DNA of 64,000 nucleotides from Verrucomicrobiota bacterium (GTDB taxonomy: Bacteria; Verrucomicrobiota; Verrucomicrobiia; Limisphaerales; JADJPG01): the NCBI GenBank assembly GCA_016713365.1, contig JADJPG010000006.1, forward strand, positions 1 to 64,000. Direction: 5' to 3'. Numbering within the stretch: position 1 is the first letter of the stretch; every line of letters begins with the position of its first letter. The translations under genes were made by a program, and so were the position numbers. Positions 9,304 to 18,716 of the stretch are shown piece after piece. The notes beneath the pieces were generated by a model. That model saw nothing but the letters and a program-made list of their open reading frames with translations. It was not told where the DNA came from and made no database searches.

Positions 9304-11826
9304 ATGCGCCCATTCGTTCATCATCACCGCCAGTTTCTCGCCTGTTTGTCGGCGATGATGCTTGGAGCCACGATTCAATCTCACGCCGCCACTTTGATAT
9401 GGACGAACGTCGCCGGCGGTTCCTGGGCAGCCAGCACCAACTGGAGTCCAAATCAGGTTCCCACCGCAAACGACACGGTCTACATCACCAATGCTGCCGC
9501 CTTCACGGTGACCGTTGCCGCGACCGCCAGCGTCAGCAATCTATTCCTCGGACCCGGCACCGGCACTGTTTCCAATCGCTTTGAACAGACTGCAGCGCTG
9601 ACCATCCACGGCGTTGCCACAGTCTACAGCAACGGCTGGTTCCGCATGTCAGGCCAGCTGAATGTCAGTAATCGATTCGAGAATGGCGGGTTCTTTCAGT
9701 GGCTCGACAGTCCGTTGCGAGGAAACGGTGCCTTCGCGAACACCAGCGGCGGCGTCCTACACACTCGCTCTGCGGGCGTCTCGACCATCGGTGTCCGCAC
9801 TTTTGAAAACTCCGGCGCCTTCCTCGTCGCCAGCGATGACGCGGGCGTTCAGGTCGCCACCGGGACAAGAATCACCAATCACGTTGGCGGCGACATCCGG
9901 CTCGCGCTGCCCGGTTTCGGAATTCGCAATGCCTCCGGCGCTACTGACACGCTGATGGTGAACTACGGAACGATTCGCGCCACCGCGAGCGTACCGGCCG
10001 GTCCGTCGTATCTCACCGTGGACCTGTTGAACTTCGGCACCATCCTGCAGCAGACGGCGGGATTCTACCTCGGCGCAGGAACAAACTTCGGCACCATCTC
10101 GGCGACCAGCGCGAATCATGGTCTCAGCACGGTCAGCAACGATCCATTTGTCTTTGAGCCAGGCACAACCTTTACCGAGCCGATGCCCCGGCTCTTCGCG
10201 GGCGGCCACTTCATCTTCAACACCCCGTTAACACTCAGTTCCGCCGCCCTCCACGTCGGCGATGCCTCAGACGGCGCCAGCACCACCGCTCCAGCTCTCA
10301 CGATCAACGCTGACCTCACGTTCGCGGGCGACGTCGACGTAACCAGCGGCCGCATCAGCATGACGAACTCCGCGACAACCATCATTCTAGGCGGACTGAA
10401 GATCGCCGACGACGGAGTCAGCGGAAACGCCGGCCCCTACATCACGAACGCGACAACGCTCATCGTCGACAGCTACAATCAGAATCTCGGCACGACCGAC
10501 AACAGTGGGTACGTGACAATTCGCTCGAACCTCAATTTCACCAGTGGAAACTTCCGCAGCGACGGCGCGATTGAGTTTGCGCCAGGTTCTACGAGCACCA
10601 TCAGCGGCACCGGCGCCAAGACCTTCAATGGCCAGACGATCACCAACCACGGCGTCGTGAACGCCACGGCCACCGTGTCCTTCCTCAACGGGGCATCATG
10701 GTTCAATTCGCCCAGCGGCACCTTGAACGCAAATGGCGGGACGTTTGATGACACCGGAACAGCTGTCGCATTCCTCAACGAAGGACTGGTTCAACGCCCG
10801 GCTCAGACCAGCGCAGGAGGAATCGACCTTCTCTTCACCAATGCCGGAGGAACAGTTCGCGCTCAATCGGGCTTGCTCACCATCGGACGCTTTACGCAAA
10901 CCTCCGGCCGCACAGAACTGCGCGGGGGCAATCTCGGCGGAACACTCTTCCTTCAAGGCGGTAGCCTCGATGGCGCGGGGGATGTCGGCCATCTCATCAA
11001 CAGCGCTGGAGTCTTCCCGGGAAACCCCATCGGAATCATCCGAACGACCGGAGGCTTCACCAATCTCAGCAATGGCACCTACCACATGGCCATCGGAACC
11101 AACACGCCGACCGGCTTCGACCGAATGAATGTCACCGGCACCGCCCAGCTCGCGGGAACGCTGAATGTTGCCTTCGCCAACGGTTTCTACCCGACGATCG
11201 GTCACGCGTTCACCGCGATGACCTGGACGGCGCGCTCCGGAGTCTTCGACCAAATCCTCACGCCATATTACGAGTTCCAGATCGAATACCTGCCAAATGC
11301 GCTGGTGCTCCGCGCTTCGAATTCATTGCCCCGCCTGCAAATCAGCGTCAGTGGCGGCGACACCCAAATCGTCTGCCGGCCATTTCTAATCACAGCAAGA
11401 GCCACCGACCTCGACGGCGTGGTGACGAACATTTCCTTGCTGGTGAACGGGTCTCCCATCGCCGGCAACTCAGGCTCCCTCTTCGAGACAAAGTTTGAAT
11501 CAGACTCACCCGGCGCCACGGTGGTTGAGTTTCGCGCCATCGACGACCGCGGCGGACGGTCGCTCTCAAATCATCCAATCCACCTCGCGACACTGCCGCT
11601 CCACGTCCTGACGATGGGAGGCAGGCGAACGAACGACTTCAAGATCTGCATGGCCGGCGAAACCGGATCAAACTACATGGTCTTTGCCACAACCAACCTC
11701 AACGAGCCGTTCACCAACTGGACAGAGCTAGGCCTGATGGAACACACCAACGGAATCTGGCGTTACCTCGACGTCGGAACCATCACGAACCGCCCGCACC
11801 GCTTCTATCGCGCCCGTCAGCAGTAG
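9304..11826 (+). CDS. Secreted beta-solenoid (autotransporter-like) repeat protein
   Basis: 840 residues beginning with a signal peptide (about residues 1-29, cleavage after a SHA region). Residues about 30-640 are Gly/Thr/Asn-rich, with repeating short strands (patterns like NSGAFL, NYGTI, NFGTI, NHGVV) typical of parallel beta-solenoids in verrucomicrobial surface proteins. It opens with a WTNVAGGSWAASTNWSP motif seen in autotransporter-associated repeats. Residues about 680-750 look like an Ig-like fold (TDLDGVVTNISLLVNG). The C-terminus ends RPHRFYRARQQ, a tail form common in exported verrucomicrobial proteins. No classical autotransporter barrel is visible. Probably an extracellular or cell-surface protein; ligand unknown. 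It faces the convergent PIG-L gene with a 24-base gap. Confidence 0.7.
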   Translation: MRPFVHHHRQFLACLSAMMLGATIQSHAATLIWTNVAGGSWAASTNWSPNQVPTANDTVYITNAAAFTVTVAATASVSNLFLGPGTGTVSNRFEQTAALTIHGVATVYSNGWFRMSGQLNVSNRFENGGFFQWLDSPLRGNGAFANTSGGVLHTRSAGVSTIGVRTFENSGAFLVASDDAGVQVATGTRITNHVGGDIRLALPGFGIRNASGATDTLMVNYGTIRATASVPAGPSYLTVDLLNFGTILQQTAGFYLGAGTNFGTISATSANHGLSTVSNDPFVFEPGTTFTEPMPRLFAGGHFIFNTPLTLSSAALHVGDASDGASTTAPALTINADLTFAGDVDVTSGRISMTNSATTIILGGLKIADDGVSGNAGPYITNATTLIVDSYNQNLGTTDNSGYVTIRSNLNFTSGNFRSDGAIEFAPGSTSTISGTGAKTFNGQTITNHGVVNATATVSFLNGASWFNSPSGTLNANGGTFDDTGTAVAFLNEGLVQRPAQTSAGGIDLLFTNAGGTVRAQSGLLTIGRFTQTSGRTELRGGNLGGTLFLQGGSLDGAGDVGHLINSAGVFPGNPIGIIRTTGGFTNLSNGTYHMAIGTNTPTGFDRMNVTGTAQLAGTLNVAFANGFYPTIGHAFTAMTWTARSGVFDQILTPYYEFQIEYLPNALVLRASNSLPRLQISVSGGDTQIVCRPFLITARATDLDGVVTNISLLVNGSPIAGNSGSLFETKFESDSPGATVVEFRAIDDRGGRSLSNHPIHLATLPLHVLTMGGRRTNDFKICMAGETGSNYMVFATTNLNEPFTNWTELGLMEHTNGIWRYLDVGTITNRPHRFYRARQQ

Positions 11827-11850
11827 CGGGATATTCGACTCACGAGACGC

Positions 11851-12492
11851 TTAAGCCAAAACCATCTTCCGACTGTAGTAAGCCTCGGCGTATTGTGTCG
11901 GCGATGCGCATTCCATGCCGCGGATGCGTGGCGTGGCGAGGAACAGTTCATCGGTGAACCAGTGCTTCGTGGACTGGGATTTAAAATGCGTCGTCAGCAG
12001 TTTGCCCTTCCGCTGAAGCTGCGCCTTCGTCACCGGCACGAAGAAGTTTGGCGAGCCGTAATCACCGTCGTATTTCGGAATCTCGTATTCGAGCACGACG
12101 TGATTGCGGAAGGTGTTCCACGCAAGATCCGACAACACGCGATGATCCTGATGCCGATCATCACGGTAGTGCGTGAAGACCACGTCCGGCTGGAACGACT
12201 TGAGCGTTTCGAAGAACGCCTTGATGGCCTCACCCTGATACGGAAAGAAACTGCCGCGAAAATCCTGCACCAGCACGTTGCTCTTCCCGGCCTTCTTGAG
12301 GAACGCCTTCGCGCTGGCCTTGGCCTCCACGTTCCGCACGCCTTCGGCGCTGAACACCACCCAGGTGACTTCCAGACCGGGATTCGCCTCCGTCAGCTTG
12401 AGAATGGTCGCGCCGCAGCCAATCTCAATGTCATCAGAGTGCGCGCCGAGGCAGAGGATGCGTTTCAGTTTATCGAAGCGAACCGGTTGCAT
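11851..12492 (-). CDS. PIG-L/LmbE family deacetylase
   Basis: 213 residues. The N-terminal AHSDDIEIGCG is the zinc-binding motif of LmbE/PIG-L N-acetylglucosaminyl deacetylases, with a second site in THYRDDRHQDHR. Full-length for the family. PIG-L enzymes remove N-acetyl groups from GlcNAc-linked substrates. As the last gene of the minus-strand polysaccharide block, 18 bases after the cytidylyltransferase, it may deacetylate a nucleotide sugar or lipid-linked sugar. Substrate is inference. Confidence 0.85.
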   Translation of the reverse strand: MQPVRFDKLKRILCLGAHSDDIEIGCGATILKLTEANPGLEVTWVVFSAEGVRNVEAKASAKAFLKKAGKSNVLVQDFRGSFFPYQGEAIKAFFETLKSFQPDVVFTHYRDDRHQDHRVLSDLAWNTFRNHVVLEYEIPKYDGDYGSPNFFVPVTKAQLQRKGKLLTTHFKSQSTKHWFTDELFLATPRIRGMECASPTQYAEAYYSRKMVLA

Positions 12493-12510
12493 GGCGGCAA
12501 AGGTTACAGC

Positions 12511-13290
12511 CTAGTCCTTCCGCCACAACTCCCAAGGCGCACTGCCGCGAGTGTAAACCTCGTCGAGATGCTGCTTCTCCTTGAAGGTATCCATGCACGC
12601 CCAGAAACCATCGTAGGAATACGTGAGCAACTCGCGCTTCTCGATCAGCCGACGGAACGGCTGTTCCACGAACTCCTCGCCTTCCTGGAGGTAATCGAAG
12701 ATGGAGCGTTTGAAGACAAAGAAGCCGCCATTGATGCGACCGCTCGACAGCGCCGTGCTGCGCACATCGGTCACCGTGCCGTCCTTGTCGCTCGTAATCA
12801 TGTGGTAACTCGACATCGGTTTCACACCGAGGAAGCACGCGGTCTTGTTGCCCTTGTGGAAGAAGTCGGTGAGTGTCGAGAGCGGCAGGTCAGTGAGCCC
12901 GTCGGCGTAGTTCGCCATGAAGACTTCGTCGTCGCCGATGTATTTGCGCACCTTCATCAGGCGCTGACCAACGTTCGAGCTGAGGCCGGTGTCGACGAAC
13001 GTGATGCGCCAGTCGTCGATGTCCTTGGAGATCATCTCCACGTTCTTGCCGCCGCCTGAGAGCACGAAGTCATTCGACACGCACTCGTCGTAGTTGAGGA
13101 AGTAGTTCTTGATCGTGTCGCCACGGTAGCCGAGGCACAGGATGAATCCCTTGTGGCCGAAGTGCGCGTAATACTTCATCAAGTGCCAGAGGATCGGCCG
13201 GTAGCCAATCGGCACCATCGGCTTCGGGATGGCGTCCGAGTAATCGCGCATCCGCATCCCCTGCCCGCCGCAAAAGAGCACTACTTTCAT
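12511..13290 (-). CDS. rfbF: Glucose-1-phosphate cytidylyltransferase
   Basis: 259 residues, full-length. N-terminal CGGQGMRMRDYSDAIPKPM is the nucleotidyltransferase signature of RfbF-type enzymes (GGxGTRL variant), followed by GYRPILWHLMKYYAHFG. It makes CDP-glucose from glucose-1-phosphate and CTP, the entry to CDP-dideoxyhexoses or CDP-linked branched sugars. No CDP-glucose 4,6-dehydratase (RfbG) is evident in the window, but SDR epimerases and a 3,5-epimerase-like gene follow upstream. It sits 22 bases after the flavoprotein gene, in the same operon. Confidence 0.88.
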   Translation of the reverse strand: MKVVLFCGGQGMRMRDYSDAIPKPMVPIGYRPILWHLMKYYAHFGHKGFILCLGYRGDTIKNYFLNYDECVSNDFVLSGGGKNVEMISKDIDDWRITFVDTGLSSNVGQRLMKVRKYIGDDEVFMANYADGLTDLPLSTLTDFFHKGNKTACFLGVKPMSSYHMITSDKDGTVTDVRSTALSSGRINGGFFVFKRSIFDYLQEGEEFVEQPFRRLIEKRELLTYSYDGFWACMDTFKEKQHLDEVYTRGSAPWELWRKD

Positions 13291-13312
13291 AGGTTTCGTC
13301 AGAGTCTGTCGG

Positions 13313-14617
13313 CTAGATCTTCTTCAACACCTTCTCCGCGGCGTTTTCACCGCTGATGAACGATTCGTCGGTCCAGATGTAGGCCCAGTCGCCGTAGCGA
13401 CCGCAATACCCGATCCCGAGCTCGTCCAAGTAGCCGTGGACAATCTTCAACGCCGCTGCGCGTTCGAGATCGAATATCACGTTCGCGTAATCAATGTGCA
13501 TCACGTCGCGGAACAGAATCTGATCGTCCTCGCGGAGAATACCAATCTTCTTCAAGTCACGAATCGTCGGCTCAATGCAATCCTTCGGCGTGCGGTCCAG
13601 CGGACGATACTTCTTCGAGTAGTAACACTCGGCCTGGATGCTCCCGCAGCCGGGCGGCACGTTGTGCGGCGACTGCAGGTGCGGCGTGCTCAGGCGCGTG
13701 AAGAAAATATCCTGATCGTAAATGTAGGTCCAGTGCGCGTCGATGAGGTCGGGTCGATTGACCACCAGATTCACGATGACGACCTCGGTGCAAGCGAGCT
13801 TGGCCGCCGCTTCGAGCACTTCCTTCGGCGTGCCCTGGATGGTCGGAATCAAATCCGGCAACGGCACGGACGAGACGATGCCCTTGTAGGAAACCTTGTT
13901 CCCGTTGGCGAACGTCACTTCCTTCGCCTTCGGATCAATCGACTTCAGCTTGTGATCCAGCCGCACCTCCGACGAGTCCATGAAGCGTTTGAGATACGCC
14001 ACGAACCCGCCGTGCGATGGATAGCGGAAGTTGCTGATGTAGTGCACGTCCACGCTCGCCGGCTGCAATGCGCCGCGCAGCACTTCTTCCAGCTTCGCCT
14101 GATAAAGGCGCGGCCCGATCCAATCCAGGCTCTTATTCTTCGCCTCCGTCGTGTGGTACTTGATCGTGTACTGCATCGGGAAGTTCTCCGCGAACGTGTC
14201 CCCGAAACTCGCGCGCAACCACTGCTCGTAGTTCACGATCTCGCCGTGCTGCTTCTGCTGCGCGGCGACAAAATCCTTGATGACGTTGATGACCAGATCG
14301 GTCGGCAGGCCGTGGAGATTCACCTGCGCCGGGTGCTTCACCCAGTGACCCTTCCAGTAATTGTTCACCTTCGTGTGGAGCACCTCGTAATTGTTGTCGA
14401 TGCTCTCGGCGAACAGCTTCTGCAGCCGCTCGTGCTTGGTGAACGACACGTGCGGACCTTCATCGAAAGTGTATTTGCCCTCGAAGCCAAATGACGCCGT
14501 GTGGCCGCCGTAGTGCGGCTTCTTGTCGAACAGAATGCCGCGCGTCCCCGCTTCGCGCAGCTTGTGCGCCGCGCCGTAGCCGGCCATGCCGGTTCCCAAA
14601 ACACAAATCTCGCTCAT
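13313..14617 (-). CDS. FAD-dependent oxidoreductase, UDP-galactopyranose mutase/protoporphyrinogen-oxidase-like
   Basis: 434 residues from the ATG at 14617, one base after the stop of the upstream epimerase; the frame extends further but would overlap that gene. The N-terminus has a Rossmann FAD motif (VLGTGMAGYGAAHKL) with an acidic/Lys segment and GGH as in UGM and HemY-like amine oxidases. UGM-like enzymes convert pyranose to furanose nucleotide sugars, but this member is only distantly similar and could be another sugar flavoenzyme. Neighbours (cytidylyltransferase, SDRs, 3,5-epimerase) point to nucleotide-sugar modification. Confidence 0.7.
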   Translation of the reverse strand: MSEICVLGTGMAGYGAAHKLREAGTRGILFDKKPHYGGHTASFGFEGKYTFDEGPHVSFTKHERLQKLFAESIDNNYEVLHTKVNNYWKGHWVKHPAQVNLHGLPTDLVINVIKDFVAAQQKQHGEIVNYEQWLRASFGDTFAENFPMQYTIKYHTTEAKNKSLDWIGPRLYQAKLEEVLRGALQPASVDVHYISNFRYPSHGGFVAYLKRFMDSSEVRLDHKLKSIDPKAKEVTFANGNKVSYKGIVSSVPLPDLIPTIQGTPKEVLEAAAKLACTEVVIVNLVVNRPDLIDAHWTYIYDQDIFFTRLSTPHLQSPHNVPPGCGSIQAECYYSKKYRPLDRTPKDCIEPTIRDLKKIGILREDDQILFRDVMHIDYANVIFDLERAAALKIVHGYLDELGIGYCGRYGDWAYIWTDESFISGENAAEKVLKKI

Positions 14618-14618
14618 A

Positions 14619-15521
14619 TCACTTCTGCCCTTTCCACCAATCGATCGTCTGCTGCAATCCCGACTCGAGGTCGTAGCGCTGTTTCCAGCCAACCTCGTTC
14701 AACAGACGCAAGTTCTCGCCCACGACCAACGGCGTGTCGTTCGCCCGCGCTGGAATCGCCCCGAGCTGAACCAGCTCCGGCTTGCCGACAAGTCGGCCGA
14801 TGGTCAGCACAATCTCCCGCAGTGTCGTCGCCTGGCCCGAGGAAACATTCACCGTCCCAGTCACCTCGCTGTCGAGCAACGCCACCATGCCGTCCGCGAC
14901 ATCCTGCACGTGCATGTAGTCGCGAATCTGTTTGCCGTGCGACGTCTTCGCCGCGTCGCCCTTGAGCAGCGAAAGAATCACCGAAGACACCAGCCGCTGC
15001 GGATGTTCATTCGGACCGTAGAGGAAGAAGACGCGACCCCACGACGCACTCAGCGCATTCTGCGTCGCGAACGATTGGACCAACAAATTCAGCGCCTGCT
15101 TGCACGAGCCGTAAACTGTGTTCGGCACCGCGGGAGTCAGTTTCTCGGAGCAGTAACCGTAGTTCCAGTCATACTCGTAACCGGAGCCGCAAACCGTCAA
15201 CCGCTTCCCACCCTGCGCTGCGAACTCCTGCACGAGGTCCATGCTCGCGCGCACCCACGCGAAGTTCTCCGGCGCGGTGATGAGCTTCCCGGGAACCACA
15301 AACCACGCGAGATGCAGCAGATGGGTCGGCTTCACCTCCGCGAGCAGCGCCTTCGCAGCACCCGGCTGGAGCAGGTCCGCCTGATGCCAGTGGACGCCGC
15401 TCGCGCCCGACTTCATCGGCTTGCTGGACACCGCATGCACTTCGTAGCCGCGCGCCTTCAGAGGTTCGAGGCAATGACGTCCGATGAACCCTGTCGCGCC
15501 GGTGAGCAGAACTTTTTTCAT
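14619..15521 (-). CDS. NAD-dependent epimerase/dehydratase (extended SDR)
   Basis: 300 residues. GATGFIG at residues 8-14 binds NAD(P); VCGSGYEYDW and YGSCKQALN supply the catalytic region (YxxxK). C-terminal RDYMHVQDVADG is typical of nucleotide-sugar epimerases/dehydratases acting on UDP-, CDP- or dTDP-hexoses. Next to the cytidylyltransferase and the RmlC-like gene, it may reduce or epimerise the 4-keto sugar of a CDP- or dTDP-linked pathway. The exact reaction cannot be read from sequence. Confidence 0.8.
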   Translation of the reverse strand: MKKVLLTGATGFIGRHCLEPLKARGYEVHAVSSKPMKSGASGVHWHQADLLQPGAAKALLAEVKPTHLLHLAWFVVPGKLITAPENFAWVRASMDLVQEFAAQGGKRLTVCGSGYEYDWNYGYCSEKLTPAVPNTVYGSCKQALNLLVQSFATQNALSASWGRVFFLYGPNEHPQRLVSSVILSLLKGDAAKTSHGKQIRDYMHVQDVADGMVALLDSEVTGTVNVSSGQATTLREIVLTIGRLVGKPELVQLGAIPARANDTPLVVGENLRLLNEVGWKQRYDLESGLQQTIDWWKGQK

Positions 15522-15542
15522 TCAATTCGAGAAAGTCGGAGA

Positions 15543-16073
15543 CTAGAGGCGATAATCAGCCCACTTCTGGTCCGGGTCGGAAATCACCGAGACGGGCAGC
15601 GGCCACTGGATACCGAACGCAGGGTCGTTGTAGCGGACGCCTTTCGCCGAGTCGCGCGCAAACATCGCCGTCGTCATGTAATACATGTCCGCGTCATCTG
15701 TCAGCGTCTGGTAGCCGTGCGCGAAACCTTCCGGCGCGTAGAGCATCGTGCCATTATCCTGCGTCAACTCCGCGCCGAACCACTGGCCGTGTGTCGGCGA
15801 ATCGCGCCGCAGGTCGATGATGACATCGTAAATCACCCCGCGCGTGCAGCGCACGAACTTCGCCTCCGCATGCGGCGCTTCCTGATAGTGCATGCCGCGC
15901 AGCGTCCCCTTCTTGTGACTGAACCCGACGTTCAACTGAAGCATGCTGGGATTTAGTCCGTGCGCCTTGAATTCGTCCTGACACCAACCGCGCGCGAAGA
16001 AGCCGCGATGGTCTTCAATCTTCTTCAGGCGCACCAGGAACGCGCCCTTGAGTTTGGTTTCCGTGAATTCCAT
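15543..16073 (-). CDS. dTDP-4-dehydrorhamnose 3,5-epimerase-like cupin (RmlC family)
   Basis: 176 residues, the normal RmlC length. DHRGFFARGW, NVGFSHKKGTLRGMHYQ with the catalytic His, and the later APEGFAHGYQTL and YNDPAFGIQWP segments are hallmarks of RmlC/RfbC. These enzymes epimerise C3 and C5 of 4-keto-6-deoxy sugars. No RmlA or RmlB is in the window, so the substrate may be dTDP- or CDP-linked and its supply may be encoded elsewhere. It starts 6 bases after the UDP-sugar dehydrogenase stop. Confidence 0.88.
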   Translation of the reverse strand: MEFTETKLKGAFLVRLKKIEDHRGFFARGWCQDEFKAHGLNPSMLQLNVGFSHKKGTLRGMHYQEAPHAEAKFVRCTRGVIYDVIIDLRRDSPTHGQWFGAELTQDNGTMLYAPEGFAHGYQTLTDDADMYYMTTAMFARDSAKGVRYNDPAFGIQWPLPVSVISDPDQKWADYRL

Positions 16074-16079
16074 GCGAGG

Positions 16080-17411
16080 TCAGAGACCAATCCCTTCGTA
16101 GTTCGCCACGGCCTGCTTGTCGTAAGCGCGGCGGCCATCGACGAAAACCGTCTTCGGCTGACTCGATGCGAGACGCGCCGGCACGTCCTTGAATTCCTTC
16201 CACGGCGTCACCACCACCACAGCATCGACGTCCGTCAGCGCAGCGTCGAGCGAGTCGCAGTAATTCACCTTCGCGTCAGGGAACGCACGTTGCGCTTCGT
16301 GCTTCGCCACCGGATCGTAAGCCTTCACCGCCGCGCCACTGTCGAGCAGCTCGCGCATGATCGGGAACGCCGGACTCTCGCGCACGTCGCTGGTCTCCGG
16401 CTTAAACGACAAACCGAGCACCGCGACGCGAACACCCTTAAGACTCGACCAATGCTTGCGCAGCAGCGCCACGGTGCGCTTCGGCTGCTCTTCGTTGATG
16501 CGAATCACCGATTCCAGCATACGCATCGACGTCGCCGCCTTGTGTCCGTGCGCGATGAGCGCGCTAACATCCTTCGGCAAACAACTGCCACCGAAGCCGC
16601 AGCCCGCTTTTAAGAACGACGTAATCGGTGGAAGTCCTTCCTTGTTCCGGCTACGGAAATACATGCTCAGATGCACGCCGCGCATCACCTCGACCGTATC
16701 GATGCCGCCGAGTGCGGAGCCGAGATTCGCGAGTTCGTTCGAGAACGAGATGAGCGTCGCGAGCAGCGAGTTCGACGCATACTTGATCATCTCCGCCGTG
16801 CGAGTGTTCGTGCGCAAGCGCGGAACTTCGGGACCGAACGGCTTGTAAACTTCTTCGAGCACGTCCGTCGCCCGCGCGTCGATGCCGCCGAGCACGATGC
16901 GATCGGGAAACAGGAAATCGTTCACCGCCTCGCCTTCGGAGAGAAACTCCGGGTTCATGCCGACACCGAAATCCTTGCCTGCCTTTTTGCCGGATGACGC
17001 CTCGAGCGCGGGCAACACATGCTGGTCGGTCGTCCCGGGCACCACGGTGCTCTTCACCACCACGACGTGGTAGGCGTTCTTCTGCTTCAGCGCCGCGCCG
17101 ATCTGTTTGGTCGCACCGAGCACGAACGTCAGATCGATTTCCTTCCCGTTGAACGGCGTACCGACCGCAATCAGCGTCAACTCGGTGCCGAGCACAGCGG
17201 CGTTCAGATCCGTCGTCGCGCTCAAGCCCTTGCCGACATGCTTGCGCAAGAGTTCTTCCAGGCCCGCTTCAAAGATCGGTGACTCCGCGCGATTGAGCGC
17301 GGCAACGCGCTCAGGATTGATGTCCACGCAGGTGACCTGGTGGCCCTTCTCCGCGAGGCACGCGCCCGTGACGAGCCCAACGTAGCCGGTGCCGATGATG
17401 GAAATCTTCAT
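16080..17411 (-). CDS. UDP-glucose 6-dehydrogenase family protein
   Basis: 443 residues. N-terminal IGTGYVGLVTGACLAEKGH is the NAD-binding motif; FGGSCLPKD carries the catalytic cysteine; the C-terminal domain has LGLSFKPETSDVRESP. These enzymes oxidise UDP-glucose (Ugd) or UDP-GlcNAc (WbpA) twice to the uronic acid. The N-terminal motif favours Ugd, giving UDP-glucuronate for the decarboxylase-like gene upstream; a role as UDP-GlcNAc dehydrogenase for the 49374-52070 set is possible. Its ATG overlaps the upstream stop as TAATG. Confidence 0.9.
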   Translation of the reverse strand: MKISIIGTGYVGLVTGACLAEKGHQVTCVDINPERVAALNRAESPIFEAGLEELLRKHVGKGLSATTDLNAAVLGTELTLIAVGTPFNGKEIDLTFVLGATKQIGAALKQKNAYHVVVVKSTVVPGTTDQHVLPALEASSGKKAGKDFGVGMNPEFLSEGEAVNDFLFPDRIVLGGIDARATDVLEEVYKPFGPEVPRLRTNTRTAEMIKYASNSLLATLISFSNELANLGSALGGIDTVEVMRGVHLSMYFRSRNKEGLPPITSFLKAGCGFGGSCLPKDVSALIAHGHKAATSMRMLESVIRINEEQPKRTVALLRKHWSSLKGVRVAVLGLSFKPETSDVRESPAFPIMRELLDSGAAVKAYDPVAKHEAQRAFPDAKVNYCDSLDAALTDVDAVVVVTPWKEFKDVPARLASSQPKTVFVDGRRAYDKQAVANYEGIGL

Positions 17412-18523
17412 TACGCCTCCGATCCTTCGCGATTGCCGGAATACCAGACCAACGACCGCCGCAATCCTTCCTCAATCGTCACCTGCGGGTCGTAACCAAT
17501 CTCGGTGCGGGCCTTGGTGATGATCGGACAGCGGCGATTCGGATTGTCCACGAGGTAAGCTTTGTCCGCGCTTTCCTGCCGCACAATCTTGCCCTTGTAG
17601 CCGAACAGTTCCTTGCCGAGCGCAATCGCGCGTTCCGCGAGTTCGAGCATCGAAATCTCCGGCACCTCGACGCCGACGTTGTAAGCCTCGCCGGGACGCC
17701 CCTTCACCAGAACCTTGTAGTAACCGAGCACCGCGTCCGCGACGTAACAGAACGTGCGCTTCGCCGAACCGTCGGAGAGCATCACGATGTCCTGGCCGTT
17801 GAGAATGTTCCGCGCGAAGTCGGGAATCACGCGGCCATCGGTAATCTTCAGGCCGGGACCGTAGTTGTTGAACGGCCGCGCGACCTTGATGGGCAGCCCA
17901 TGCTGCTGGGTAAAATTCACACAGAGCGTTTCACCAAAGCGTTTCGATTCGTCGTAGCACGCACGCGGCCCGGTGCAGGAAACGTTGCCGCGATACGTTT
18001 CGGGCGTCGGAATATTTTCAGGCGTCGGGTCACCATAGATTTCGCTGCTGGAATAGAACAGCACGCCTTCGACTGGCTTGCCGGCCTTCTTCTGCGCGAG
18101 ACAGTAATCGAGCATGAAGCGCAGGCCGTTGATGTTCGCGTCCATCGTCTCGATGGGAAACTTGCGATAGAAAATCGGCGACGCGATGGACGCGGCGTGA
18201 ATGATGTATTCCACGTCACCCAGCGCGGCAGGCAGAGGCAGCGTCACGTCGTGTTTCAACAGACGCAGGCTTGGATTTTTCTCCAACGCCGTGAGCCACG
18301 CCGGCACGCCGCGGCTCAGATTGTCCATCACGATGACCTTGATTGGCGCATTGGCCGCATTCTTCGCGTTCCAATGCAAGGCAGCCTGCACGAGGTAATA
18401 GCCGAGAAAGCCCGCGCCCCCGGCAATCATCACGCGCCGCCCGGACATCGCGGCAAATTCCTCCGCCCCGGCCTCGATGATGTAATCAAGGTCCGCGGTC
18501 ACAACCTGTTCGGCAGTTTTCAT
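17411..18523 (-). CDS. UDP-glucuronate decarboxylase-like SDR
   Basis: 370 residues from the ATG at 18523; the longer form would use a GTG at 18538. Motifs: GGAGFLGYYLVQ (NAD), HAASIASPIFYRKFP, SSSEIYGDP and a YDESK active site. HAASIASP and YDESKR are characteristic of the UXS/UDP-glucuronate decarboxylase branch, which makes UDP-xylose or a UDP-4-keto-pentose. Cotranscription with the UDP-sugar dehydrogenase (one-base overlap) supports a UDP-glucose to UDP-glucuronate to UDP-xylose route. An additional N-terminal segment of about 30 residues precedes the Rossmann fold. Confidence 0.82.
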   Translation of the reverse strand: MKTAEQVVTADLDYIIEAGAEEFAAMSGRRVMIAGGAGFLGYYLVQAALHWNAKNAANAPIKVIVMDNLSRGVPAWLTALEKNPSLRLLKHDVTLPLPAALGDVEYIIHAASIASPIFYRKFPIETMDANINGLRFMLDYCLAQKKAGKPVEGVLFYSSSEIYGDPTPENIPTPETYRGNVSCTGPRACYDESKRFGETLCVNFTQQHGLPIKVARPFNNYGPGLKITDGRVIPDFARNILNGQDIVMLSDGSAKRTFCYVADAVLGYYKVLVKGRPGEAYNVGVEVPEISMLELAERAIALGKELFGYKGKIVRQESADKAYLVDNPNRRCPIITKARTEIGYDPQVTIEEGLRRSLVWYSGNREGSEA

Positions 18524-18600
18524 GGTCTGATATGTCACAACGTATCTAACGGCTTAAATCATAGGTGGGTAAATACGCCCACCCTCACCCAGCAACCCGT

Positions 18601-18679
18601 GGTAGGGCGCGTCGCTCCGCGCGCGCCGCTCCGGCCTAGCCTGCGACGAACTGGCGCGCGCGGAGCGACGCGCCCTACC
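18601..18679. repeat. REP-like palindrome, 27-bp perfect inverted repeat
   Basis: Perfect 27-base arms at 18601-18627 and 18653-18679, separated by 25 bases, between the stop of the 18717 glycosyltransferase and the start of the decarboxylase-like gene. The arms are almost pure GC and begin GGTAGGGCGCGTCGCTCC. The element has no T-tract or coding content. It looks like a dispersed REP/MITE-type element; I recall similar arms from other verrucomicrobial genomes but cannot search. It may also terminate or attenuate transcription. Confidence 0.75.
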
Positions 18680-18716
18680 CGGCTCGCGAGCTCAAAGAAA
18701 GCGTTTCGCAGCGCGC

